Position numbers and translations under genes: made by a program | Notes under the pieces: model-generated | Told to the model about the DNA's origin: nothing | Seen by the model: only the letters and a program-made list of their open reading frames with translations | The model's database searches: none | Shown here: positions 1 to 9,056 of the stretch, piece by piece | Numbering within the stretch: the stretch's first letter is position 1 | Layout of the letters: each line of letters opens with the position of its first letter | Origin: Diphasiastrum complanatum | Taxonomy: Eukaryota > Streptophyta > Lycopodiopsida > Lycopodiales > Lycopodiaceae | DNA: 64,000 nt | Direction: 5' to 3' | Assembly: GCA_029204225.1 (NCBI GenBank) | Contig: MU831574.1 | Span: 97,463 to 161,462 of the forward strand

Positions 1-358
1 ATCTGTCCCGAAGCCTTTGAGAATGACAAAATCCTTTGGCATGATGGTGACACACTTACCATGCACTGCCAAAAAACAAGTATCCTCAAAAAACTGGGAC
101 ATAAAATCTTTTGTAGCACCCTGTAAGGCCTTCATGGCTGTCACGACAAAACGAACATTTAGTCCAAGTGACAGAGTGACATTCCGAACAGATCGGTCGA
201 AAGGAGCTCTAGGGACCAACAATTTAGTTAATTTTTGGAGTTTTTAGATCTCCTTCAGCCAGACCTGCTTCCTGCCACACCTACGGCCAATACCAGAGGG
301 AAGAATGGGATGGATGTACATTGGTGATGGCACGAGCGATGGATTTGGTCCTGGCCAT
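1..358 (-). pseudogene. Histone H3-like gene, left copy (partial, cut by window edge)
   Basis: The ATG at 358 opens a short H3-like tail (MARTKSIARAI), stopping at 281. In the +1 frame the H3 core continues to base 1. It shows an alpha-N-like stretch KLLVPRAPF (199-225; canonical ELLIRKLPF), RSVRN, an alpha-2 region with VRF and KALQGA, FFEDT (79-93), and VHGKCVTIMPKD (31-66; canonical IHAKRVTIMPKD). The segment between RNV and VRF is as long as in canonical H3, so the longer loop 1 typical of CENH3 is not seen. One in-frame TAA (244-246, an Arg position in H3) and one frameshift make this copy non-functional as read, and the C-terminus lies outside the window. It diverges from the partner gene starting at 1258. 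H3 homology is read directly; the element assignment is inferred. Confidence 0.82.
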
Positions 359-667
359 CATTCTCAGAAGAAGAAAATTAACAACAAGAAGTTTGAACAA
401 AACAAAAGTGGATGAAAACAAAAAAAATTGCGATGAAAGGGTGCTTGAGATCGGTACCAGAACTGAATATCGATTTCGAGCACAAGATCTAGAGAGATAA
501 TTTGAAGAAAAGAGATGCGCGCTCGAAAGTGATATTGAACAACCAGCGGTATCGGACTTAAGTGCAATGTGAGAGGGCGGAAGCTTGAATGGTGAAAGAG
601 TGTGCTTGAGAGCGATATCGGGAGCTAAAAGCGAAATTTTTGCAAAAAAAAATGAAAATTTTGAGGA

Positions 668-675
668 CTTATATA
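668..675 (-). promoter_or_regulatory. TATA box of left H3-like gene
   Basis: On the minus strand this reads TATATAAG, about 310 bp upstream of the H3-like ATG at 358. The plus-strand TATA for the partner lies at almost the same distance from its own ATG. Confidence 0.5.
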
Positions 676-938
676 AACGAAATTTTTGCACGTGTGAAAA
701 GATGGCAAAGAGACGTGTCGTTAGATTATTAGGCCGCGTGGAATGTCCGTACTGACAATGATCACCCAATTATGAGGCCACGAGGGCTGAGACACGTGCA
801 CGAATCGGATATCGATGCGTGTCATTCTCGCATGTGACAGATGTCAGATCAACAATTCTAGATACGGCGCATTATTTTGACCAATCATATGTCGACACGT
901 GTTCTTTCGACACTCATCCACATGTGCAAATTCTTTTT

Positions 939-946
939 TATAAATA
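939..946 (+). promoter_or_regulatory. TATA box of left partner gene
   Basis: TATAAATA followed by GG lies about 319 bp upstream of the first good ATG (1258) of the partner gene. Confidence 0.5.
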
Positions 947-1257
947 GGTCTTTTTCAGCTCGGATTTTCATGAAAATTTACGATTCCTTTTTCGGATATC
1001 AATTTCAAGCGCGTCGCTTGCTCTCATTACTTTTCGTTGACTATTATGCGCATGGATCTAATACTGCATCGTCCGGTATCGCATTCAAGCGCGATTCACA
1101 TCCTTTTTCTTTTCTGCTCGGTGTTCTTGCGCTCGGATCCGATACTCCAACTTCAAATATCTCTCTCGAGCGCACGTTGCCTTGACGTGCTTGTCTGACC
1201 TACGGTTTGCGCCTAAGAGCGATATTTGGAACTTTAGTTCTGTTATTTTTGTTTGAA

Positions 1258-2832
1258 ATGTCTAATTTTGAATCCAGTTTGCTTTCTTTTTTTAATGAAT
1301 TTGGTATTACCGATAGGTTGGACTATTTCAAATCCTTTTTTTCTCCTTTTCTTTTTATTCTACCTTCTATAACTGAGGGCCCTGGTGTGGAGGCATTTAT
1401 TGAGATATATCTCATATTTAAGTCCCTGCTCAGTACTCCTCTATTCAGATCTCAGAATAAGGACATGATTCATTATCAGGACCTCGTGACACTCGACAAG
1501 CATATTTATAAAGCTAAGCTTGACAAAATGTTTACCAAGTTACATAATGATTTTAAGTCTATAGATGAGTGCCCAATTCATAATAAAAAATGTAGATTTG
1601 TTGATTTTCAATCTGTTTTTGTTTTTTTCTTTTTGTTATTAAATATTTTTGACTATTCGGAGGCTGTGCCCTCCACTTCTGAAGCAGCTTCTTCTAGTGG
1701 TACAAAGTCTGAAAAGTCAAAGATTGTAGATATAGATACTTTTTTTTATTGATACAAGTGTTAATTTAGATGATCGTTCTGATTTTGATCTTGCTCAAAA
1801 TAGGGCTGCTTTTAGAGGCCCTAAAACACCCACTACCCTTTCTCCTTTTGATAAATCTTTGATGACTTTGCCTACTTATAATATAGATAATTGATAATAT
1901 CGGATATATCGGATCTTTTTTACTTCACTAAAGCTGAGACTCTTTGCATTTTGAACAAAGAGCTTGATGAATTTTCAGATATAATTGATTTTGATGCTGA
2001 TGATCTTCTCTCTGGTATTGACGATGTACATAATGATAAGTTTTATTCAGGAAAAGATTGTTTGAAAATGGCTGTGGAGGAAATGCGCAACAAAGAAGAT
2101 GATCTACCTTCTGAGGAGGAGTTTCTTAGAATCCAAAGTCAACTTGGTTTTCCACAGCCAACTGTCTATTCACCAACAATATTGACATCGAAAGGTGGAC
2201 ATAATATTGATGGAGAGACATTAATCAGAGAAGACAAAGCCGAATGCGTAAGTTTTTGTCTCTTATCAAGTACTAGTAGATTTGTTATGTCAGATTATAT
2301 ACTGGAGCTTACTTCGTTTTTTATCATTTTAGATAGGTTCCTTCGATATGAACAATCCAAGCTCAATCATATCAAGTAGTGGCAACAAGAAGAGGAGATA
2401 ATTTTTCTTGCTGATTTCGCAATTTATCGAGGAAGGCAGAGATATTTTGCTGGAGAATTTTCAAGAGATCATGCACTGGGGCACTATCTGAAGTCCTTCA
2501 AGAATAATGAGATAAGTGTTGCCCATTCAAAGTTTCATCAACATGGTGAAACTATGATTATGGCAATCAAGGCACTGCCTCATTTTCTTGGAGGACATAA
2601 TTTTAATAAGGTGCATAAAATAACTTTTGTAAAGAAAACTATTGTGGTTAAAATTTTAGGATATGGACCAGTGTATTCCATGCTCAGATCATCTCATTTT
2701 GCAGTGTATGCTGCTTACGTTGATCTGAGTAAGCATGAAAACTATGAGCTATTGGATCCATACGAAAGAAGAAAATTGTTGCATGATTCTAAGTTGCAAC
2801 TTTCATTGGAAAAAATATTGGAAGCCAATTAG
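1258..2832 (+). pseudogene. Unknown partner protein of the H3-like gene, left copy
   Basis: No known family is recognised. The first block (1258-1752) starts MSNFESSLLSFFNEFG and holds a conserved stretch with FTKL and CPIHNKKCRF. After a frame slip in a T-run near 1740 come an acidic block (1891-2247: EFSDIIDFDADD, EEEFLRIQ), an intron 2248-2332 (GTAAGT...TTTTAG, 85 bp), and a C-terminal block 2333-2829 ending LSLEKILEAN, with one in-frame TAG at 2377. The N-terminal block aligns with 42492-43106 at LDRDEYF/TDRLDYF, FHELI/YQDLV, FTRL/FTKL and the C-x2-H-x3-CRF signature. It is divergently paired with an H3-like gene at both places. Length exceeds 400 residues if repaired. Function is not known. 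Confidence 0.55.
2248..2332 (+). other. Predicted intron of partner gene
   Basis: The donor GTAAGTTTTTG follows the codon TGC and the acceptor is TTATCATTTTAG. The 85-bp segment interrupts an otherwise open coding block. This suggests DNA-level or pre-spliced propagation rather than a retrocopy. Confidence 0.5.
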
Positions 2833-3785
2833 ATACTGCTGAATTGTACTTTGTAAATATTTTTATTTGATATACAAAATTTTATTGTGTGTCTATAGCC
2901 TACTGGCTTGTATAAATTTGCATGCTTTTTGAAATATTTTATAATCCATCGATTTTGTATTATGACGAATTTGGATTCTTCTGTAAAACCATTGGAAAAG
3001 TTGCAGTATATAGTTGTTTTTTGTGCTAGTCCCGCCATGTTGTGTACTTTTATGAAATGCTGCTCTTGCTTGCCAATGAGATTTTCCATTCCTTGCGATG
3101 ACCATATGCTAAGACTTCCACTATTTCTTGCAAAGAATGTCGAATGCTGTCGTAATTTGTACAAAATTCTGGAATTTTGCACGTGTGAAAATCAGAGCAC
3201 TTCAAACGTCTTTATCTCCTTCATGTTAGGTCCAAAGATATTGATCTTATAGCTTGATGGAAAGCCAATAAGATCTACTTTCCATATCAATTGATTTCAA
3301 ATCAATTTCATGTGTCTATCAAGAGTTATAAGCTCATAAATAAAGGTAGGGAGAGATCCAAAATCTGAATGACCACTTTTTTATTTGATTCAAATTTTTC
3401 TTATCTGATTCAAAATCCATTTTTTGTGTATATCAATTCATCAAAACTCAAGATCTTGACAAATTTTTGAGTCATTTAACACATTGATTCAAAAAATTTG
3501 AGTATTTTTTAGTCAATAGTGTTGTCTTTGAGCATTCCACACGTGTCAAAAAAAGAAAGAACCAAAATTTGTCTATACTCCAATTCACCTTGAGAGGTTG
3601 ATCTAGTTTGTATTGTATTGGTGGAATATTTGAGACCTATCTCAAATACAATTGCAAGATTTCACATAGGATTTGGTAGTTCAAAATTCCTATAGTGAAA
3701 AGTGTTGTAACATTTAGTTTGTTAGAAACAAGCTCAAACAATGTATTGTTGTCCATTTACAAAAAGTCTTTTCATTCATGGCATT
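2833..3785. other. Non-coding interval
   Basis: AT-rich sequence with no supported gene. The short open frames on both strands have no recognisable motif. The last part may be the leader of the copia gag fragment that follows, but no LTR or primer-binding site was found. Confidence 0.4.
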
Positions 3786-4295
3786 TGTGGGAGGATATCT
3801 CTTAAAAGCAAGTGAAAGACTAAGCACCTCCAACTATTCAACATGGAAGGTTAGGATGGAGTTGATTTTTATACTCCAAGATGTAATGGACCCATGTACT
3901 TGGTATTGTGGAGGAGCCTCAAGCTCAACTTGAAATACCAAAATTTAAGAAGAGAGCTAGAATGGCTCTACATTTCATCAAGATGAATGTCTCTAATGAG
4001 ATTATAAGAGAAATAGGATCTTGCACCACTGCTAAAGAAGCTTGGGATGCACTTAAGTTAATCTATGAAGCTAAGAATACTTTTAGAATTCTCACTCTTA
4101 GAAATCAGATCATTCAAAGTTTTCAAAGAAGTGAGGAGAGTGCATCAAATTATGTTTTGAAAGTAAAAGATCATAGAGAGCTTGCTTGTGTTGGTGTCAA
4201 TATGAGCTAGTACAAGTCATTCTTAATAGATAATCTTGTTCAATCCTTTGCTATAAAGGAGGAGTTGCCCAATTTGGAGACTCTTCAAGGAATGT
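3786..4295 (+). pseudogene. Ty1/copia gag fragment (UBN2-type)
   Basis: It encodes the copia gag core: an N-terminal LSTSNYSTWKVRMEL stretch, then RARMALHFIKMNVSNEIIRE, the AKEAWDALKLIYE block (residues 46-60 of the 3908-4210 frame) and LTLRNQIIQS. It resembles the gag of elements A1 and A2 but is more diverged and lies on the opposite strand. It breaks off at 4295, where the LTR of element A1 begins, so this is a rearrangement junction rather than an intact element. Confidence 0.75.
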
Positions 4296-4590
4296 AGACT
4301 CCACTTTCTTGCCCTAATGTGAAAACCCTAGCCTAGATCCAAGAGTCATGCTTGGTAGGTGCATGGTAGGTACAAATCTCATCATAAATCATGGTCTAGA
4401 TCCTACAAAGTAGAAATCACTACCAAATAGACACAACCACTCCTCTTGACTCATGGTAACCTACTTTAGGTGTGTAGGTACAAGTGGCACTTTGGCCATT
4501 CAAGTAACCAACAAACAATATTGACAAAATGTACAATATTCTACATGGCTAGTACATGGCTAGATTTGCCAATGTAGGCAATTTTTCACA
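4296..4590 (-). repeat. Truncated 3' LTR of element A1
   Basis: It is near-identical to the end of the right LTR (from about 7822 to 8107) and ends ATTTTTCACA, the terminal inverted repeat of TGTGAAAA. It carries a small local duplication (ATGGCTAGTACATGGCTAG) absent from the other LTR copies. Confidence 0.88.
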
Positions 4591-4932
4591 CTCCTCCCCA
4601 AATCTAGCCTTGGAGATCACAATGTTTTTATCAATAACTCCAATTGAAGATCTAAGCTTGACAAATAAATCTTTAGGTAAAGGCTTAGTAAACAAATCAG
4701 CCAAGCAACTTGATGATGACACGTGTTGGAGCTTGATCTCTTTTTTTTGCACTTTTTCCCTCACGAAATGATGAGCAATTTTGATGTGTTTGCTCCTTGC
4801 ATGGAATGTAGGATTAGTTGCAAGTGATTGGGCTGATTGGTTGTCACAATATATGATAGGGATCTCCTCCTCCATGACATGAAGCTCCACCAATAGCCTT
4901 TTGAGCCACAAGACCTTTGGATAGAGAAGCAT
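4549..4932 (-). pseudogene. Copia RNase H C-terminal part (A1)
   Basis: It encodes the copia RNase H end: LWLKRLLVELHVMEEE, IIYCDNQSAQSLATNP, HARSKHIKIAHHFVREKV, LADLFTKPLP. The reading runs through the polypurine tract (TGGGGAGGAG at 4591) and stops inside the LTR, as in A2. The upstream half of RNase H and all of RT are deleted, and integrase precedes it in another frame. Confidence 0.85.
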
Positions 4933-6080
4933 CTAGCCTTAAGGCCTTAGCACACTCACAAAGAGATCTATTTCTTCTCTCACTCACTCCATTTTGTTGA
5001 GGGGTGTATGGACATGACAACTCCCTCTTTATGCCATTAGAACTACAAAAGTCAATCAACTTATTGGAGATATATTCACCTCCATTATCACTCCTTAATA
5101 CCTTAATCTTGGTACTAAGTTGATTTTCTACCAAACTCTTGAACTTTACAAAAGAATCAAACACCATTGATTTGCTAAACAAGAGGTACATCCAACAAAA
5201 TCTAGAATAGTCATCAATGAAGATTACATAGTACTTGGCACCACCATTAGACTCATGTGAAAAACTATGAGCATCTGAATGGATGAGCTCAAGAGGAGAG
5301 TTTGATCTTGATGTAGATCTTGAGGAGGGTAGTTTGTGAGCCTTTGAGAGGCTGCATGCTTCACATCTCTTCCCACACTTTGACAAATGCTTGGGGAGTC
5401 CAACTGCAAGCTCCTTTGCAACCATAGATTCCATGGCTTTGTAGTTGGGGTGGCCCAACCTTTTGTGCCACAGTTCCACCTTTGATAACTCCACCTTTGC
5501 CAAGTTAACACTCTCCACTGCAACATTAGCATCAAGCTTAAACAATCTACCTTGCTTAAAGCCTTTGGCTATACATTCATCATTTCTAAGGATGGAACAA
5601 ATTCCATGCTTAAATTGTACATCTAGGCCATTATCCATTAACTGGCCAACACTAAGCAAAGTCTTGGTTAACTTAGGAACATAAAGAACATTATCAAGAT
5701 TCATCCTTTTGGATGATCCCACATACAAGAGAATTGTTCCTATTCCACTTATCTTACATTCTTGACTACTTGTAGTATAGATTGATCTATGTAAGTCATT
5801 GTAAGAAAGTAAGGTGGAGAATATGTCCTTTTGATATGTCATGTGGGAACTTGCCCCACTATCAATCCACCAAGAATCATTGGTGTTGCTCTTTGATGAT
5901 GGTGGTTTGTTGAAAACCATCAAGGATGACTCTTCATCCTCCTCCTCCTCCTGATGTGCAATGTTGCTTTGTTTGCTCTCTTGTGCCTTCTTCTTCTTGA
6001 GACATTCTGATGAAAAATGTCCTTTCTTTCCACAGAAAAAACATTTGTACTTGGACTTGTCTTTGATCTTTCCCTTTGAG
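4926..6080 (-). pseudogene. Copia zinc knuckle, protease and integrase (A1)
   Basis: Reading downward from 6080: a CCHC knuckle CFFCGKKGHFSSEC (CX2CX4HX4C), an acidic linker, the aspartic protease active site WWIDSGASSHMT near 5860, a GAG-pre-integrase motif (LWHKRLGHPNYKAM), the zinc residues of the integrase head (C...CEAC), and catalytic-core pieces (LIHSDAHS, FIDDYSRFCWMYL, LRSDNGGEY). After the alanine-rich helix ECAKALRLDASLSK the frame fuses into an RNase H fragment. The gag-protease region is close to intact; the polymerase is absent. Confidence 0.88.
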
Positions 6081-6154
6081 CTTGAAGCCTCATCCTCCTC
6101 CTTGGTCTCCTTGAAGTGCTTCTTCTTGCCATTGGTCTTCTTCTTGCTTTTGAA

Positions 6155-6800
6155 TTAGAAATTAGCTTTCTCATCACCATCCTGCAGAGAAATAGCATTC
6201 ATTCTTGCATTGGTATGCAACATCCTACACTCTTCAACTACTAATACACTGTGTAGCTTTTCTATAGTAGGCAAAGTGTCTTGGATTGCAAAGCTTTGGA
6301 CCAAATTTGTATAGCCACTCCCTAGACCATTGAGGACAATCTGAACAAGCTCACTATCTTGAATCTTCTCTCCAATGGAAGCTAACTCCCTATTGAGAGA
6401 CTTGATTCTTAGCACATAATCTTGTGCACTCTCATCACTCCTCTTCATGCTTTGTAGAATCTGATTCCTAAGCATGAGAACCCTCGAAGAGTTACTAGAC
6501 TCATAGATAGATTTTAAAGATTCCCAAGACTCTTTAGCACTCTTACATGATGATACTTCCCTTAAATGATCATTGCTTACATTCATCTTAATACAGTGAA
6601 GTGCAAGCCTAGACCTCTTCTTGTATCTCACTAATTCTTGTGCACCTATAGGTTCATCTTCAGCATCTATTAGAAACTTATAAAGATCCTAGAGCACCAT
6701 TAGTGACTCCATCCTCACTTTCAAAATACCATAATTGGTAGAATTTAACCTCTCACTAGCTTCTAAGAGGTAGGCTCCCATTGATCCCATCTTACTAGCA
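6155..6800 (-). pseudogene. Copia gag (A1)
   Basis: This is a UBN2-type gag: RSRLALHCIKMNVSNDHLRE, a SAKESWESLKSIYE block, LRNQILQSMKRSDES, LRIKSLNRELASIGEKI, IVLNGLGSGY. The upstream part to about 6800 (LNSTNYG...VRMESLMVL) continues in frame but has a stop. It is nearly identical to the A2 gag at 35994-36600. Confidence 0.85.
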
Positions 6801-7411
6801 AGATTCTACACACAAGATATAGATTTGTTTGGACCTGAAACTCACAAAGGTTTCTAACTTGCAGTGTTTCACTCAAATGTTGACTTCTAATCCAACAGAT
6901 GGGTTTGTAATCATAGTTCTATCACTCCCTCACAAAGCTGGAATGAAGATAAGATGAGATGAAAACTACACTCAAGCAAATCTTGCCAATCTTGGCTATT
7001 CTTGGACAAAAACTGACTCTATCTCTCTCATTCACTTTGATGTACTTTCAAGACCTGGTTTCCACTTTAAGAAGGTCTGAAATCAGCCTAGGTTAATCAG
7101 TTTTCATGAAACAAATTCAAAACTAATCAATGGCAAGTGATCTTGGTAGCTTATCCTAGGATTTGCACCAAAAATTACATCAAATTGACACCAGATGAAT
7201 TTTCTATGATCCAATGAATATGGATTATTAAATGCTGGTTCAGAGATGCCCACACGTGTGAACATTACGTATTTTGATCCTGAAAAAGTTTGGGATCAAA
7301 TCCCCTCACCAAAACCTGGATACCAGCTCGGTCTTCCAATACTAGCTTTTTGCACCCAAACTTGCTAAAACTGGATTAGATTCAAACACAGATCAATGGC
7401 CTTGTACTTGG
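6801..7411 (-). other. 5' untranslated leader of copia A1
   Basis: Non-coding sequence between the primer-binding site and gag, closely matching the A2 leader (36600-37206). No gene is seen. Confidence 0.6.
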
Positions 7412-7422
7412 ATCTGATACCA
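7412..7422 (-). other. Primer-binding site of A1 (initiator tRNA-Met)
   Basis: On the minus strand it reads TGGTATCAGAT, abutting the LTR. This is the common plant copia site complementary to the 3' end of initiator tRNA-Met, with one mismatch. Confidence 0.85.
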
Positions 7423-8107
7423 TGTGAAAAGTACAGTAATAAGGACCATAAATGGATCTTTGAATGATCCACAAGGTGATTGTATGCTTGTTAAACAATC
7501 TATCAGAAACTAGTCATCAGAAAACAAGATCTAGTTTAGCAGCTTGATAGGAAACAAGTAGAGACAAAGCATTGATCAAGTAGTATAATCCAACTCCACA
7601 CATGTGGAAAAGGCTGTAGTACGGCTTGTAGACAGTGTTTACAAAGTGCCAAAGCTGGGTTTCATTGGAAATCAAGAGTAATCACCATACAATGAGAGGA
7701 AACTCGAGTTTCTCCTTGAGGCTCCAAAAAGTTTCTATCTTCTCACTATGGAGAATGGGAATACATAGTAAAACACACTTTCTTTGCAAAGTTAGGTGAA
7801 AATCCAGCATGTAATAAGAAAGTAGACTCCACTTTCTTGCCCTAATGTGAAAACCCTAGCCTAGATCCAAGAGTCATGCTTGGTACGTGCATGGTAGGTA
7901 CAAATCTCATCATAAATCATGGTCGAGATCCTACAAAGTAGGAATCACTACCAAATAGACACAACCACTCCTCTTGACTTGTGGTAACCTACTTTAGGTG
8001 TGTACGTACAAGTTGCACTTTGGCCATTCAAGTAACCAACAAACAATATTGACAAAGTGTACAATATTCTACATGGCTAGATTTGCCAATGTAGGCAATT
8101 TTTCACA
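7423..8107 (-). repeat. 5' LTR of element A1
   Basis: 685 bp bounded by TGTGAAAA and TTTTCACA, matching the 690-bp LTRs of A2 along its length. Confidence 0.92.
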
Positions 8108-8310
8108 TGCAGGAGCAATCCAACAATTTTGAAAATGAAAATGCATTACTCAAGCAGCAGATCCAGACCCTGCAAGCTTCCCTACAGGAAGAAAGAAACG
8201 CTTGGACTACTCTGAAAAGTGCAAACAAGAATCGATTCAACGCGCACGATAGAAGACCGACCATTTTTCAATTATTTGGCATGCGTGGACTCGCTATTCG
8301 TCATGAATAA
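8108..8310 (+). pseudogene. Coiled-coil gag-like fragment
   Basis: An open stretch immediately outside the A1 LTR encodes a heptad-rich peptide (NENALLKQQIQTLQASLQEE, then NAWTTLKSANK). It resembles the coiled coil at about 9580-9660 (EVTSLQTEKTAWLAQP...ANK), so it is probably a broken copy of that family into which A1 inserted. It has no start codon of its own that can be trusted. Confidence 0.45.
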
Positions 8311-8882
8311 GGATGTTGAAATCTGAAGTTATTTTGAAGATAAAACATCAAAATTCTTCAAATATTTATGGCCTATCTAAGTTAATCGCAGAATTACATT
8401 TGTCATGAAATAATTTGTAGTCTGGGTTAATTAAATGTCTTTTAATTATTGTAGTTGTCTCATACTAGTTCATGATTACCCTCATAATTAGCTTTATCCA
8501 TCACTAATACGTGATGATCGAGGACATTTAGTAATGATTTGATTTTGAATTTTACAGAAGATTTCGAATTTATTAATCTCAGTTAACCGTGCATTGATAT
8601 TCACAACCACTACGACGGCAATCATTATGGATTTTGGCACTATATAATTAACTTTGTGATGCTTAAATTTTTTTGCTTTCAGTTTGTACTGATCTGTATT
8701 TGTATGTGGTATCGGTTCAACGTGCCCGACGGAACTGCTTAGCTTCCCTCCCAGACTCCTGCGCACCCATCCGATATCTACTATTATCTAGACTTCCATT
8801 TGCAATATCAGTTCGATGCATCAGACCTACATTTTGATTTTGTGACTTCTATACGTGCGCGCTGATTTGATATTGGTTCCTA
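8311..8882. promoter_or_regulatory. AT-rich interval and leader of the MARTKQT gene
   Basis: The first 380 bp hold nothing recognisable. From about 8700 the leader words seen in the two H3-like pairs recur: GGTATCGG (8707), CCGATATC (8770), CAATATC (8803) and TGATATTGG (8868), with GTGCGCGC nearby, directly ahead of the ATG at 8883. No divergent partner gene was found upstream. Confidence 0.4.
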
Positions 8883-9056
8883 ATGGCACGCACGAAACAA
8901 ACTACATGCATCCATCCTGAAGGTATACCTCCTCCCATTCACTCATTTGAAAATCCCATTCTTGCACCTCTTTCCACCACTTCTACTCCTCTCGCACCTC
9001 CCACTTCACCTCTGAAGGTTGTCGAGGGTGACAAACCGTTGCCCGATGCCCGATGA
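8883..9056 (+). CDS. 57-residue open frame with histone H3 tail-like N-terminus
   Basis: It starts MARTKQTTCIHPEG. The first six residues after Met are identical to histone H3 residues 1-6 (ARTKQT), including the K4 position. The match stops there: K9 and the rest of the tail are absent, and a Pro/Ser/Thr-rich stretch (HSFENPILAPL, PLAPPTSPLK) follows. It ends at TGA 9054-9056, but coiled-coil coding continues downstream in other frames, so this is probably the N-terminus of a decayed larger protein rather than a complete small one. No histone fold follows, unlike the copies at 1-358 and 43930-44689. Confidence 0.55.
   Translation: MARTKQTTCIHPEGIPPPIHSFENPILAPLSTTSTPLAPPTSPLKVVEGDKPLPDAR

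Larger units (their letters stand above)
359..1257. promoter_or_regulatory. Divergent promoter/leader region, left pair
   Basis: This roughly 900-bp region separates the H3-like gene (minus) from the partner gene (plus). It contains a TATA box for each direction, three CACGTG G-boxes (689-694, 793-798, 896-901), and leaders with repeated GATATC/GGTATCG words (for example 548, 614 and 995) interspersed with GCGC/AAGCGCG words. The same organisation occurs at 43107-43929. No further gene is seen in it. Confidence 0.6.
4296..8107 (-). mobile_element. Ty1/copia element A1, internally deleted
   Basis: It belongs to the same family as element A2 and is transcribed on the minus strand. The right LTR (7423-8107) is nearly complete. 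The left LTR (4296-4590) has lost its outer half at the junction with another copia fragment. Gag, zinc knuckle, protease and integrase are present, but integrase jumps directly into the end of RNase H, so the whole reverse transcriptase is missing. No target-site duplication can be tested because the left end is lost. It is non-autonomous. Confidence 0.9.

Noticed and set aside
17-247. Plus-strand 76-codon open frame at the left edge
   Set aside because: It is the antisense of the histone H3-like core, which carries clear H3 motifs on the minus strand.
1-358. Ordinary decayed copy of a cellular H3 gene
   Set aside because: Possible for one copy alone, but the linked homologous partner gene and matching promoter layout at two loci favour a distinct unit. 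It remains the main alternative.
8494-8766. Minus-strand 90-codon frame as divergent partner of the MARTKQT gene
   Set aside because: It shows none of the partner signature (FTKL, C-x2-H-x3-CRF) and lies over the leader.
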